Assembly (NCBI RefSeq): GCF_003058195.1
Contig: NZ_QBUH01000003.1
Coordinates: 310,001-374,000 of the forward strand
DNA length: 64,000 bases
Origin: Elizabethkingia sp. YR214
GTDB taxonomy: Bacteria; Bacteroidota; Bacteroidia; Flavobacteriales; Weeksellaceae
Reading direction: 5' to 3'
Positions 17,846 through 26,535 of the stretch are shown here, in pieces. Position 1 is the stretch's first letter. Each line of letters begins with the position of its first letter. The translations under genes and the position numbers were made by a program. The notes under the pieces are model-generated. The model was given only the letters and a program-made list of their open reading frames with translations. It did no database searches and was not told where the DNA came from.

Positions 17846-17897
17846 TATACAAACCCTCACTTCGGAACTAGGTGAATTAAAAACAATTCATCTTATC

Positions 17898-18191
17898 ATG
17901 AAAAAAACATTATTACTACTAGGTGGTGCAACATCAATCCTTTTATCTAGCTGTGGAGTATCTCCAATTGGTCAAATGGGATATTCTAACGAAGAAGTTA
18001 TCAAAACAGTAGCTATCGAACAGGACTGCCCCAAACAAGACGTCAAAATTATTGACAAAATCAACAGAATGGGACATGCTACTTATTCTATAGAAGCCTG
18101 CGGAAAACATTTTGTTTATAAACGTGTAGGCTCGGTGCTAATGGAATCATCAAAGCTTAACGAAACTGTTGAGAAAGCTCAGAAACCATAG
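17898..18191 (+). CDS. Small lipoprotein of unknown function
   Basis: Protein of 97 residues. The signal peptide ends LSSC (Cys19), giving a lipid-anchored mature chain of 78 residues with two further Cys (DCPKQD and EACGKHF) that could form a disulfide in the periplasm. The mature part is short alpha/beta, with YSIEACGKHFVYKRVG resembling a small surface strand pair. It is the first gene right of the RHS island, 50 bases after the structured RNA, and converges on the truncated TonB receptor 20 bases away without a clear terminator between them. No family recognised. Confidence 0.75.
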   Translation: MKKTLLLLGGATSILLSSCGVSPIGQMGYSNEEVIKTVAIEQDCPKQDVKIIDKINRMGHATYSIEACGKHFVYKRVGSVLMESSKLNETVEKAQKP

Positions 18192-18210
18192 TTATGGATA
18201 AGAAAGAGAT

Positions 18211-19035
18211 TCAGATTAACAGAGGAGTTCTTACCCTGTTTAGATTATAGCTTCCCAGCATATAAGATACCTCTCCGCCGAAATAATCTTTTGGTTTTTT
18301 AGTAACCAGATTAATTAAACCTCCGAAAGAAGTTACTGAGCCGCCATATAATGTGCCAGAAGGTCCCTTAATTACTTCTATTCTTTCTATATCCGAAGGA
18401 TCTATTTCTCCGTTTGTTGTTGCCGGAACCCCATCTACCATCGAAATTTTAGTAGGGAAACCTCTTAGACTGTAATAAAAACTTCCATCACCACTTCCTC
18501 TCCCGGGACTTCCCTGCATTTTCACCATACCGGGTACATTTTTAATAGCCTCCGAAACGTCAACCGTTAATTGTTCCTTTAATATCTGATGATTGATACT
18601 GGTATAGGCTTGTGGATTTTCCAGATTTTTCAGTGGCATTTTTGCAATCGAGGTACTGTCCCTGTCCAAAAATTTATTTCTGTTATAGGCATATACAGTA
18701 ACCCCTTCTAATTCATCATTGTGTACTGTAGCGTATATAATTGGGATTTCTGATGTGTTTTTTTCAATCACGATTTTCTCCTGAAGAATCTCTATATCAT
18801 TCAGAACAATCTGCATTGTGTATTCACCTGGAGGTACATGATCCAGATAGAAATCTCCTGAATTATTTGTTTTTGCCTGATACGATGTATTTAGTATTCT
18901 TAAAACTGCATTTTTTACAGGTTCCTGTTTAGAAAATAATATTTTTCCATGTATACGTTCCTCTTTTTGTGCAATGGCCATAAAGGGAAGTGTAATAAGA
19001 ATAAAATAAAGAACAAATGTTTTAATTGTTTTCAT
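18211..19035 (-). pseudogene. Truncated TonB-dependent receptor (signal, regulatory domain and plug only)
   Basis: The ORF has 274 codons, whereas TonB-dependent receptors usually have 700-1,000. A signal peptide (to about residue 22, MAIAQ) is followed by a carboxypeptidase-regulatory-like domain (about 26-105; GKILFSKQEPVKNAVLRI) and the plug (about 135-255; RIEVIKGPSGTLYGGSVTSF, GGLINLVTKKP). The frame then ends after GSYNLNRVRTPLLI where the first barrel strands should continue. The whole beta-barrel is absent, and the next gene lies 20 bases beyond the stop. This is a deletion remnant and cannot transport. The original substrate was probably a siderophore, judged from the plug type. Its promoter region and iron-box-like motif remain. 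Confidence 0.85.
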
Positions 19036-19135
19036 GTTGAAGGTTTAGTTACAATAGATAATTTTTTTGTTGAATTATTATAATGAAGAGATCAGATATA
19101 AGGTTTTATTCCCCATATATAGATATATTTGGCGG

Positions 19136-19143
19136 CAAAGGTA
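19136..19143 (-). promoter_or_regulatory. -7 box of the truncated TonB receptor
   Basis: On the minus strand TACCTTTG fits TAnnTTTG, about 100 bases before the ATG. Confidence 0.55.
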
Positions 19144-19162
19144 ATAAATGTTGTGATTAAAT

Positions 19163-19185
19163 TTTTATTTAGTCTAAATTAATTT
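19163..19185 (-). promoter_or_regulatory. Putative Fur-type iron operator
   Basis: On the minus strand ATTTAGACTAAAT lies about 25 bases upstream of the -7 box. The core ATTTAGACT recurs in the leader of the intact siderophore receptor at about 31,843. Both genes belong to the class normally repressed by Fur under iron sufficiency. The operator call is inference from these two sites. Confidence 0.4.
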
Positions 19186-19349
19186 AAATTAATTTTAGCC
19201 TTGCTTCAGATTGTGCTCGAGGATAAATAAAATGTAGATTGGTAATTACAATAGATAATTGGGCATTTGTTTTCTGAATACCCTCTGATTATAGGGTATT
19301 CAATTCTTTTAAAAATGCTTATATTTAATAAGTATTAAATAATTGAGCT

Positions 19350-19487
19350 ATGAAAGAGTCTGACAGAAATATACCAAACGGACTTGTGCTTGGTGTTATT
19401 GGGATACTTGTTGTGATGATCATTGTTTATCTCGTTATGGCTTTATTTTTTCCGGATGTTTTAACTTCTATGAGTGAAGCAAAATAA
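19350..19487 (+). CDS. Small single-span membrane protein
   Basis: The ORF has 45 codons. Residues 1-10 are polar, residues 11-34 form one strongly hydrophobic segment (VLGVIGILVVMIIVYLVMAL), and a short polar tail ends MSEAK. This is a convincing bitopic membrane microprotein. It is preceded by an AT-rich leader and followed 70 bases later by the DUF5715 gene in the same direction. No family is recognised. Its composition is clearly non-random, but expression is unproven. Confidence 0.5.
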   Translation: MKESDRNIPNGLVLGVIGILVVMIIVYLVMALFFPDVLTSMSEAK

Positions 19488-19558
19488 TACGGGAAAATAA
19501 TAAGTGATCGATACAACAAATACGGCCTTTACAACGTTATTAATGATGAAAATTAATA

Positions 19559-20167
19559 ATGAGGAAATTATTTTTTGTTTTTTTAGGGGTACTGATCTGG
19601 ACAGGAGGCAAGTCTCAGTCCGCCCGTTGTTATGATCTTAGTACGGTTCTTAAAGTGGAGCCAACCCCCATTTATAAACAACATCTCGATGCTTCGGCAA
19701 AGTTTAATATTAACATTCTGGAGAACTCCAAGAGTATACATAAGTACACTAAAAAAGGAAAGCTTGTCTCTATAGGAAATCTTGGGAAAGGTTACCGGAT
19801 TCAGAAACTGGATTATAGCCGGGCTTATTTGGTTCCAAAAGCCAAAACTACACTTCGGGGTATCGCTAAAAAATTTAATGCAAATACAAAAGGGAGTACA
19901 CTTACAATTACTTCCCTTACCAGAACTCTGGAAGATCAATGCCGCTTGCGGAGAGTGAATCCTAATGCCTCTTTAGGAATCAGTTCTCATAATTATGGTA
20001 ACTCTTTTGATATTTCTTATGTCCGCTTCAATGACAGACACAAATCTAACCCTAGATTGGAAGCAGCGCTGGAAAAGGTACTGAATGTTTACAGGGACGA
20101 AGGGAAACTCTACTATATTAAAGAAAGACAACAAAGTTGTTATCATGTAACAGTACGAAACTATTAA
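19559..20167 (+). CDS. DUF5715-family secreted protein, peptidase M15-like
   Basis: Protein of 202 residues with a signal peptide to about residue 19. Residues 100-200 carry the pattern of M15 D-Ala-D-Ala carboxypeptidases: SLTRTLEDQCRLRR, then SSHNYGNSFDISYV with the HxxGxxxD zinc-ligand spacing, and CYHVTVR near the C-terminus as the last His ligand. It therefore probably trims peptidoglycan cross-link peptides in the periplasm or is a catalytically altered relative. It is monocistronic and converges on the phytase-like gene through a shared terminator. Confidence 0.75.
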   Translation: MRKLFFVFLGVLIWTGGKSQSARCYDLSTVLKVEPTPIYKQHLDASAKFNINILENSKSIHKYTKKGKLVSIGNLGKGYRIQKLDYSRAYLVPKAKTTLRGIAKKFNANTKGSTLTITSLTRTLEDQCRLRRVNPNASLGISSHNYGNSFDISYVRFNDRHKSNPRLEAALEKVLNVYRDEGKLYYIKERQQSCYHVTVRNY

Positions 20168-20168
20168 A

Positions 20169-20203
20169 CGAAAACGCCTTCAGATCATCTGAAGGCGTTT
20201 TCG
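20169..20203. terminator. Bidirectional terminator
   Basis: CGAAAACGCCTTCAG and its exact complement CTGAAGGCGTTTTCG form a 15-bp stem with an ATCAT loop, with A and T runs inside the stem. It serves both converging genes. Confidence 0.85.
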
Positions 20204-20209
20204 TGAAAT

Positions 20210-21487
20210 TTATTTTAAAGGCTTCTTTAGCTTAATGAAATAGATTGTATTTCTGTCGATAGTATTGGATGAAGGAAGTACCTTCTGTTCGTATTTTCCA
20301 CTGCCGGTTACACCGAAGTCATCGTCATTGCTAATGGCTATTGTATTTTTATCAATTACAAAAATACCTTCAGCTTTGTCGTGTGGATAAATCGTATTCA
20401 GATCAGTCATCAGATCAAGAACAAGAGTTTTCTTTACCGGAACTATATTGTTTTGTTGTAGGCCACTTAAATTAATAAGTTGCTCCAAAGGTTTTCCATT
20501 ATATAGTTTTCCGTTTTCACCATTATTAGGATCAGATACATCCGTAGCACCATCTAGTTCAATCTTGTATACCTTCTTGAAAACAGAACCTCTATTTGCT
20601 GAAGTAGCATACTCTCCGTCACGTTCCAGTACAATGAAGGTATTGTTATCCACAGCAGCTATCTCACTAACTGCCTGCAGATCTTTATTCTCCATAAGAT
20701 ATACAAACTGTTGTGTTTTGCCCGAAGCAATATCAAAAGTAATGATACGAATAATTAAAGAACCTTTCATATCAGTCGAAGATGGATTGTACAGTGGAAA
20801 CTGCATAATGCCTACCAGTGTTTTACCATCCGGGGTAATACACAGACCTTCCATACCGCGATTAGGACGTCTTTTAGCAAAGACTTTTGGGATTTTTCTC
20901 GATGTATTAAATGGATTAATCTTTTCAATAGTATTTCCGTTTTTATCGAAATGGATAATATGCGGGCCATATTCATCACTTACCCAGAATGTTCCGTCCG
21001 GAGCTATAGCAAGTCCTTCCGAATCCAGACCGTCGATGTCATTGTTCAGAACATTTCCTTTAGTATCATAAGCAATTTCACCTGTTCCTCCCGAGCCCTT
21101 AGGATTAGGTAGCCCTGTAAGATTTTTTCCGGCCGCATTTTTTAACAGGATAGCACCTATTTGTACTAATTTTCCGTCTTTTAACTGAAACTTCCCGATT
21201 TGTGGTGTAAAGTCTGGGTTAGAGAATACTTTCGAATCTTTAACGGGTCCATCAATATTAGGACCCCTGTCTGTCAGCATATAGAAAACAGATTTGTCCT
21301 GTGGATCCTGTACAAGTGAAGATCCATATCCGCCATTATAAACCTTAACACCATTGATGTCGTTAATTATTTTTGGCTCAGAAGCCTCTGCCATATCAGG
21401 ATAGCTAACAGATTTAAAAGGATTGTCGTCGTTGTTGCAAGAGCACAAAGCCACTAATACGGCCATGGATAAAAGTTTTTTTCTCAT
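20210..21487 (-). CDS. Esterase-like activity of phytase family lipoprotein
   Basis: Protein of 425 residues with lipobox CSC at about Cys17, so it is lipid-anchored. It shows the beta-propeller pattern of the 'esterase-like activity of phytase' domain: YMLTDRGPNIDG, GLDSEGLAIAPDGTFWVSDE, RRPNRGMEGLCITPDGKTL and DKAEGIFVIDKNTIAISND mark successive blades with acidic metal sites. Such proteins hydrolyse phosphate esters or bind ligands at the cell surface; the substrate is unknown here. It is monocistronic on the minus strand and shares the terminator at 20,169. Confidence 0.82.
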   Translation of the reverse strand: MRKKLLSMAVLVALCSCNNDDNPFKSVSYPDMAEASEPKIINDINGVKVYNGGYGSSLVQDPQDKSVFYMLTDRGPNIDGPVKDSKVFSNPDFTPQIGKFQLKDGKLVQIGAILLKNAAGKNLTGLPNPKGSGGTGEIAYDTKGNVLNNDIDGLDSEGLAIAPDGTFWVSDEYGPHIIHFDKNGNTIEKINPFNTSRKIPKVFAKRRPNRGMEGLCITPDGKTLVGIMQFPLYNPSSTDMKGSLIIRIITFDIASGKTQQFVYLMENKDLQAVSEIAAVDNNTFIVLERDGEYATSANRGSVFKKVYKIELDGATDVSDPNNGENGKLYNGKPLEQLINLSGLQQNNIVPVKKTLVLDLMTDLNTIYPHDKAEGIFVIDKNTIAISNDDDFGVTGSGKYEQKVLPSSNTIDRNTIYFIKLKKPLK

Positions 21488-21585
21488 TATAATAGTTAAT
21501 TAAGTTGCGGCAAAAATATTTTTTTAGTGTTTACAGTATTTTAATAGAATATTATCTTTTGATGAACAAAAAGAAAATCAGGGCT

Positions 21586-21614
21586 TTGGATAAAAAATAG
21601 ATTTCCTATTTTTG
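21586..21614 (+). promoter_or_regulatory. Promoter of the ABC-F gene
   Basis: TTG (21,586-21,588), 18 bases, then TATTTTTG (21,607-21,614), close to the flavobacterial -33/-7 consensus. Transcription should start near 21,620, which rules out the upstream ATG at 21,612 as start codon. Confidence 0.7.
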
Positions 21615-21653
21615 CAGATTCTTAGAGAGAATCGTTTAATACAGAAAATTATT

Positions 21654-23588
21654 ATGCTTTCAGTACAAAGTTTAGGACTGCATCATGCCGGAAATTATCT
21701 TTTCCAGAATGTGAATTTTACCATTAAGAAGAATGATAAAATTGGTTTGGTAGGTAAAAATGGTGCAGGGAAATCGACATTACTAAAAATGCTTTCCGGC
21801 GAAATTAACTTCTATGAAGGAGATGTTGTTCCGGATGGTAGTATTACTATAGGTTTCCTGAAACAGGATCTGGACTTTGTAAAAGGAAGAACAGTATGGA
21901 ATGAAACCATGCAGGCTTTTGAAAGCATCAATGCAATGAAGACCGAACTGGAAGAAGTAAATGTCGGATTGGCAACACGTACAGATTACGAAAGTGAAGA
22001 GTATGCGAAGCTTATTGACAGAATGACGGAACTAAACGATCTTCTTGTTCATCATGATGCATATAATCTGGATGCTGAAATGGAGAAGGTATTATTAGGT
22101 CTTGGTTTTAGAGCAAGTGATTTCGAGAAAATTACAGATGAGTTTTCCGGAGGGTGGAGAATGCGTATTGAGCTAGCAAAACTTCTTCTGCAGAAGAATG
22201 ATATTATGCTTCTCGATGAGCCTACCAACCACTTAGATATGGAATCTATTATCTGGCTGGAGAACTTCCTTAAAGATTATCCGGGAGCTATTGTGCTTGT
22301 TTCCCACGACAAGCAGTTCATGACATCCGTTTGTAACCGTACTTTTGATATCAATAATAGGAAAGTTGACGACTATAAATCTAACTATACCAAGTATCTT
22401 GAACTAAGAAAAGACAGAAAAGAAAAATTAATTCAGGCGAAGAAAAATCAAGATGCAGAGATTAAGCATACTGAAGATCTGATTAATAAATTCCGTGCAA
22501 GTGCTTCTAAAGCTGCTTTTGCACAATCCCTTATTAAAAAGCTGGATAAGCTGGAAAGAATTGAGGTAGAAAATGATGATGTTTCCAAATTCAATATTCG
22601 TTTCGTACAGTCCGTTGTTCCGGGGAAGGTAATTTTTGAAGCCAAAAAGCTAGGAAAAGCTTATGGTGAAAAACAGGTTTTCAATAACGTAGACTTTTTC
22701 ATAGAAAGAGGAGCGAAGATTGCTTTATTAGGACAGAACGGGCAGGGGAAAACGACATTGGCGAAAATTTTAGCTGGTGAAATTCGTGATTATTCCGGAG
22801 AATGGAACCTTGGTCATAATGTAAACATCGGTTACTTTGCCCAAAATCAGGAAGAAGTTTTATCTCCTAATAAAACTGTTTTGGAAGAGGCTGAAGATGC
22901 TGCTACTGAAGAAACACGTCCAAGAGTTAGAGACTTGTTAGGATCTTTCCTTTTCCAGGGAGAAGATGTACAGAAGAAAACAAAAGTTCTTTCCGGAGGG
23001 GAGAGAAACCGTCTGGCTCTTTGTAAACTGTTATTACGTCCATTCAATACATTGATAATGGATGAACCTACCAACCACTTGGATATTCAGTCCAAGGAAA
23101 TTATTAAGATTGCATTACAAAAGTTTGAAGGAACTTTGATTCTGATTTCTCACGACCGTGAATTCTTACAAGGATTATCGGATAAGATTTTTGAATTCAG
23201 AGACGGAAATATGAAAGAGTATCTTGGAAATATTGACGAGTATTTGGAGTACAGACAAAAAGAAAGTATTCGTGAAGTTTCGATTGAGAAATCTAAACTT
23301 GCAGAAGCGAAACAAGAAACTCCGGCTCCAAAGGTAAAAGAGGAACCAAAGCCTGTTGAATCTAAAAAGGAATTCGTAAGCAAAGAGAAAAAGAATATTC
23401 AGAATAAGATTTCTAAAACCGAGCAAAAAATCAATGAACTGGAAAGTCAGATAGAAGCTATGGAACAAGGATTCTCTAAAGAAAATCCTACAGAAGAACA
23501 ATTGGAAAAATACCAAAAGCTGAAAGAAGATCTTGATCTTGCGCTGCAGGAATGGGAATTTTTAGCAGCTCAGCTGGAGGCTGAATAA
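21654..23588 (+). CDS. ABC-F family ATPase (ribosome-associated)
   Basis: Protein of 644 residues from the ATG at 21,654, chosen because the longer frame begins inside the promoter and MLSVQSLGL is the normal ABC-F start. It has two ABC domains with Walker A GKNGAGKST and GQNGQGKTT, signatures FSGGWRMR and LSGGERNR, and Walker B followed by DEPTNHLD twice. The interdomain linker is basic and helical. A C-terminal Lys/Glu-rich coiled coil ends the protein. There are no membrane segments, so it is not a transporter. ABC-F proteins bind the ribosomal E site and relieve stalling or antibiotic blockade. A second ABC-F lies at 35,149. Confidence 0.9.
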   Translation: MLSVQSLGLHHAGNYLFQNVNFTIKKNDKIGLVGKNGAGKSTLLKMLSGEINFYEGDVVPDGSITIGFLKQDLDFVKGRTVWNETMQAFESINAMKTELEEVNVGLATRTDYESEEYAKLIDRMTELNDLLVHHDAYNLDAEMEKVLLGLGFRASDFEKITDEFSGGWRMRIELAKLLLQKNDIMLLDEPTNHLDMESIIWLENFLKDYPGAIVLVSHDKQFMTSVCNRTFDINNRKVDDYKSNYTKYLELRKDRKEKLIQAKKNQDAEIKHTEDLINKFRASASKAAFAQSLIKKLDKLERIEVENDDVSKFNIRFVQSVVPGKVIFEAKKLGKAYGEKQVFNNVDFFIERGAKIALLGQNGQGKTTLAKILAGEIRDYSGEWNLGHNVNIGYFAQNQEEVLSPNKTVLEEAEDAATEETRPRVRDLLGSFLFQGEDVQKKTKVLSGGERNRLALCKLLLRPFNTLIMDEPTNHLDIQSKEIIKIALQKFEGTLILISHDREFLQGLSDKIFEFRDGNMKEYLGNIDEYLEYRQKESIREVSIEKSKLAEAKQETPAPKVKEEPKPVESKKEFVSKEKKNIQNKISKTEQKINELESQIEAMEQGFSKENPTEEQLEKYQKLKEDLDLALQEWEFLAAQLEAE

Positions 23589-23616
23589 ATGTGTATATCA
23601 CTACAATTCATGATAA

Positions 23617-23645
23617 AAAGCAGATGCATCGCATCTGCTTTCTTT
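23617..23645 (+). terminator. Terminator after the ABC-F gene
   Basis: AAAGCAGATGC and GCATCTGCTTT form an 11-bp stem with a short loop, followed by CTTTGTTTTT. Confidence 0.8.
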
Positions 23646-23691
23646 GTTTTTAATGTTGTATCTTTGGGAGGATATTTTATAAGATAAAATA

Positions 23692-25020
23692 ATGAAACAT
23701 CAGCCTATAGAAGGCTTTTCAAAGCTTAGCAAACAAAAGAAAATCGATTGGTTAGTTAGTACTTATCTGGAAGGCAACCAACAATACACAGATATATTAC
23801 AGCAATACTGGAATGACAATGCAGACCTTCAGAAACTTCATGAAGAGTTCTCAGAAAATACCATTTCCAACTTTTATATGCCTTATGGTATAGCACCTAA
23901 TTTTCTGATTGATGGAGAATTAAAAGCAATTCCAATGGCTGTAGAAGAAAGTTCTGTAGTGGCTGCAGCCTCCAAGTCCGCAAAATTCTGGTTAGATAAA
24001 GGTGGTTTCAAGACTACTGTAATCAACGAGAAAAAACTGGGACATACCCATTTTACATTTAACGGAGAAAGTGTAAAACTTCAGTCATTCTTTAACCATG
24101 TCTTAAAGCAAAGATTATTTGACGATACTGAGGATATTACAAAGAATATGCGTTCGCGTGGTGGCGGAATTCTGGATATTGAGTTGGTTGACAAAACTGC
24201 ACAAATGCAGGACTACTATCAGATAAAAGCTTCTTTCAATACCAAAGATAGTATGGGAGCTAATTTTATCAACTCGTGCCTGGAACAGTTTGGTAAAACC
24301 CTGAAAAAAGAAGTTGAGATATCTGATAAATTTACACAGGAAGAAAAAGATTCCCTTCGTGTTATTATGAATATTCTGTCCAATTTTACACCAGACTGCG
24401 TTGTCAGAGCTGAGGTTTCCTGTAAAATTGAAAATCTTATCGATGATAGTGGAATTGCTCCGGAAGAATTTGCTTGGAAATTTAAACAGGCTGTAAATAT
24501 TGCAGAGATCGAGCCTTATCGTGCTACAACTCATAATAAAGGAATTATGAATGGGGTAGATGCGGTTGTTATTGCTACCGGAAACGACTTCCGTGCAACA
24601 GAAGCCTGTGCACATACTTATGCTTCCAAAGACGGCAGATATACAAGTTTAACGCATTGCTCAACCGATAATGGTGTTTTCAGATTCTGGTTAGATCTTC
24701 CTATCTCTGTTGGAGTTGTTGGTGGATTAACAAATCTGCACCCATTAGTTAAATTCTCATTAGCTCTTTTAGGGAAACCTTCTGCTACAGAACTTATGAG
24801 TATTATTGCGGTTTCTGGTTTAGCCCAGAATTTTGCAGCACTTCGTTCATTGGTAACTACAGGTATACAAAAAGGGCATATGAAAATGCACTTGTTCAAT
24901 ATCCTGAATCAGTTCGGTGCAACAGAAGCCGAGAAACAACATTTTGTAAATTACTTCAAAGATAAAACAGTGAGTCACCACGAGGTGATTGCTGAGCTGG
25001 AGAAATTGAGAAAGAAATAA
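23692..25020 (+). CDS. mvaA: Hydroxymethylglutaryl-CoA reductase, class II (mevalonate pathway)
   Basis: Protein of 442 residues, the usual length for bacterial class II HMG-CoA reductase. Motifs: MPYGIAPNFLIDG, the catalytic-Glu segment VEESSVVAAASKSA (Glu85/86), THNKGIMNGVDAVVIATGND with the catalytic Lys and Asp, and KGHMKMHL with the catalytic His near the C-terminus. It reduces HMG-CoA to mevalonate, the committed step to isoprenoids in flavobacteria, which use the mevalonate route. A TATCTTTG word at 23,659 may be its -7 box. It is the first of four same-direction genes with small gaps; the followers look unrelated to isoprenoids. Confidence 0.92.
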   Translation: MKHQPIEGFSKLSKQKKIDWLVSTYLEGNQQYTDILQQYWNDNADLQKLHEEFSENTISNFYMPYGIAPNFLIDGELKAIPMAVEESSVVAAASKSAKFWLDKGGFKTTVINEKKLGHTHFTFNGESVKLQSFFNHVLKQRLFDDTEDITKNMRSRGGGILDIELVDKTAQMQDYYQIKASFNTKDSMGANFINSCLEQFGKTLKKEVEISDKFTQEEKDSLRVIMNILSNFTPDCVVRAEVSCKIENLIDDSGIAPEEFAWKFKQAVNIAEIEPYRATTHNKGIMNGVDAVVIATGNDFRATEACAHTYASKDGRYTSLTHCSTDNGVFRFWLDLPISVGVVGGLTNLHPLVKFSLALLGKPSATELMSIIAVSGLAQNFAALRSLVTTGIQKGHMKMHLFNILNQFGATEAEKQHFVNYFKDKTVSHHEVIAELEKLRKK

Positions 25021-25027
25021 AATTATA

Positions 25028-25504
25028 ATGAAACATATTCTATACGTTTTTTTGTTCTGCTTTTTACTGATGAATTGTAGTAAAGACAGAGACGACCAAT
25101 TTGATAAAAAGGAACAATGGTATGTGTTAGAATTAAACGGAGAAAAAATATCCGGAGAAAATACGGTTACTTATACAGTGAATCCCAAACCGAAGGATCC
25201 ATTAAATAAAGATGAGGTGAGGGCTTATGTTAGGGATAAAGATGCTATATTTTCAGTTTTGATAAGTAATCTTCCTGAAAAAGGGACTCAGGCTTTTTGC
25301 CGACCAACAACAGAAAGAGGATGTGGTATGGGGCAAGGGGATTTAGTGATGAATGTGAATCTCATATCAGGGGAGAATCGTCAGGTACTATTCGCATTCG
25401 ATGGAGAGGTTCAAAGAATCTCAGAAAATAGAATAAAATTTAGTGGCATTGATTTGAACACAAAAATCAAAGTTGCTGGTGAAATAAAATGGATTAAAAA
25501 ATGA
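25028..25504 (+). CDS. Hypothetical lipoprotein
   Basis: Protein of 158 residues. The signal peptide ends LMNC (Cys17). The mature chain is beta-rich (WYVLELNGEKISGENTVTY, VLFAFDGEVQRISENRIKF) with a Cys pair (FCRPTTERGCGMG) that may form a disulfide. The pattern resembles small lipocalin- or beta-sandwich-type lipoproteins, but no named family is certain. It lies seven bases after mvaA and overlaps the DUF423 gene by four bases (ATGA), so it is in an operon with both. Confidence 0.75.
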   Translation: MKHILYVFLFCFLLMNCSKDRDDQFDKKEQWYVLELNGEKISGENTVTYTVNPKPKDPLNKDEVRAYVRDKDAIFSVLISNLPEKGTQAFCRPTTERGCGMGQGDLVMNVNLISGENRQVLFAFDGEVQRISENRIKFSGIDLNTKIKVAGEIKWIKK

Positions 25505-25890
25505 AAACAATAACTTTATTTTTCGGTGCTTTTTATGGAATGCTTTCAGTAATACTGGGCGCTTTCGGAGCACATGCATTTAAGAAGATTCTTTCAGTAG
25601 AAAGACTTGAAAGTTTCGAGGTGGGAGTAAAGTACCAAATGTACGCAGCATTATATCTCTTGATTATAGGGTTCTTCCTGAAATTCGATACCGGAATTGA
25701 AAAAAGTGCTGGCTGGTTAATGATCGCCGGAACATTCTTGTTCTCAGTAAGTATTTATTTCCTTTCTTTTCAGGAAGTATGGAATACCAATCTGAAGTTT
25801 TTAGGTCCAATTACACCTCTTGGTGGGTTATTGATGATCTTAAGCTGGTTGATGCTGATGATTATTATCTTTAAATCAAAATTTAATTAA
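25501..25890 (+). CDS. DUF423 family inner-membrane protein
   Basis: Protein of 129 residues with four hydrophobic segments (about 1-25, 45-62, 70-90, 100-125) and the family motif ALGAFGAHA-like LGAFGAHAFKK, followed by FEVGVKYQMYAALYLL. DUF423 (YgdD-type) proteins are small inner-membrane proteins of unknown role. The start overlaps the stop of the preceding lipoprotein by four bases. Confidence 0.88.
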   Translation: MKTITLFFGAFYGMLSVILGAFGAHAFKKILSVERLESFEVGVKYQMYAALYLLIIGFFLKFDTGIEKSAGWLMIAGTFLFSVSIYFLSFQEVWNTNLKFLGPITPLGGLLMILSWLMLMIIIFKSKFN

Positions 25891-25899
25891 ACATAAAAA

Positions 25900-26457
25900 A
25901 TGAAAAAATTACTTTTTACAGCGGCTTTAGTATTATCTGTCGGAGTATTTGCTCAGAAAAATATTACTAAGACTGTTGGAGTTCCTTTTGAAATAAGTTA
26001 TCCTGAAAACTTTAAACAAGTAGAAGGGGAGCAGGAAAATGTTGTTTTCCAAATCTTTGATCAGCCAAATGATTTCACATTATATGTTATTCAGGATCCG
26101 ATAGAAGACTGGAGAGAGACTCCTTTATTTGGATCAGCTGAAGATGTAATCAAGCATTACAACTCTACAGCAATTGAATCTTTAGAGAGAAATTCTGCTT
26201 TAAAGATTGGTGATATTAAAACCGAAGCTAAAAACGGAATGCAGTATGCTTACCAGAATTTCGAAGGAGATTATAAGTATTCCGATTACGACGATAATGG
26301 TAAAGAACAGACTAAGTTTTCTAAGTATGCTTATGTTACTGTAGGTATTAAAACTGCTAAGTCTACCTATTCCGTATATTCCTTCTGCCCGGTAAAAGAT
26401 AAGGCGAAATTTGAAAAAATATTCAAAACTGTAGTAGCCTCAATTAAAGAAAAATAA
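25900..26457 (+). CDS. Hypothetical secreted protein
   Basis: Protein of 185 residues with a cleavable signal (residues 1-18, GVFAQ). The mature part resembles the PsbP/YdhR-like alpha-beta fold of small secreted proteins: GVPFEISYPENFKQV, NVVFQIFDQPNDFTLYVI and a C-terminal FEKIFKTVVASIKEK. The assignment is by pattern only. It lies nine bases after DUF423 and ends the mvaA-led group. Confidence 0.65.
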   Translation: MKKLLFTAALVLSVGVFAQKNITKTVGVPFEISYPENFKQVEGEQENVVFQIFDQPNDFTLYVIQDPIEDWRETPLFGSAEDVIKHYNSTAIESLERNSALKIGDIKTEAKNGMQYAYQNFEGDYKYSDYDDNGKEQTKFSKYAYVTVGIKTAKSTYSVYSFCPVKDKAKFEKIFKTVVASIKEK

Positions 26458-26492
26458 ACATTTCACCCTTCTTTAGTTTCGGGTCTATTTTG

Positions 26493-26500
26493 TACATTTG
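26493..26500 (+). promoter_or_regulatory. -7 box of sucC
   Basis: TACATTTG fits TAnnTTTG, 36 bases before the ATG. No clear TTG at -33. Confidence 0.55.
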
Positions 26501-26535
26501 TAAATCTAAAAAAATAAAAATATAATCAAAACAAT

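Larger units (their letters stand above)
19036..19349. other. Divergent intergenic region with a receptor promoter
   Basis: It holds the -7 box and putative iron operator of the truncated receptor (annotated separately). The rightmost 130 bases lead to the 45-codon ORF. A repeated word, TTACAATAGATAATT, occurs at 19,049 and 19,246. Confidence 0.5.

Noticed and set aside
21612-21653. 14-codon N-terminal extension of the ABC-F protein
   Set aside because: The ATG at 21,612 lies in the -7 box, so it cannot be in the transcript.
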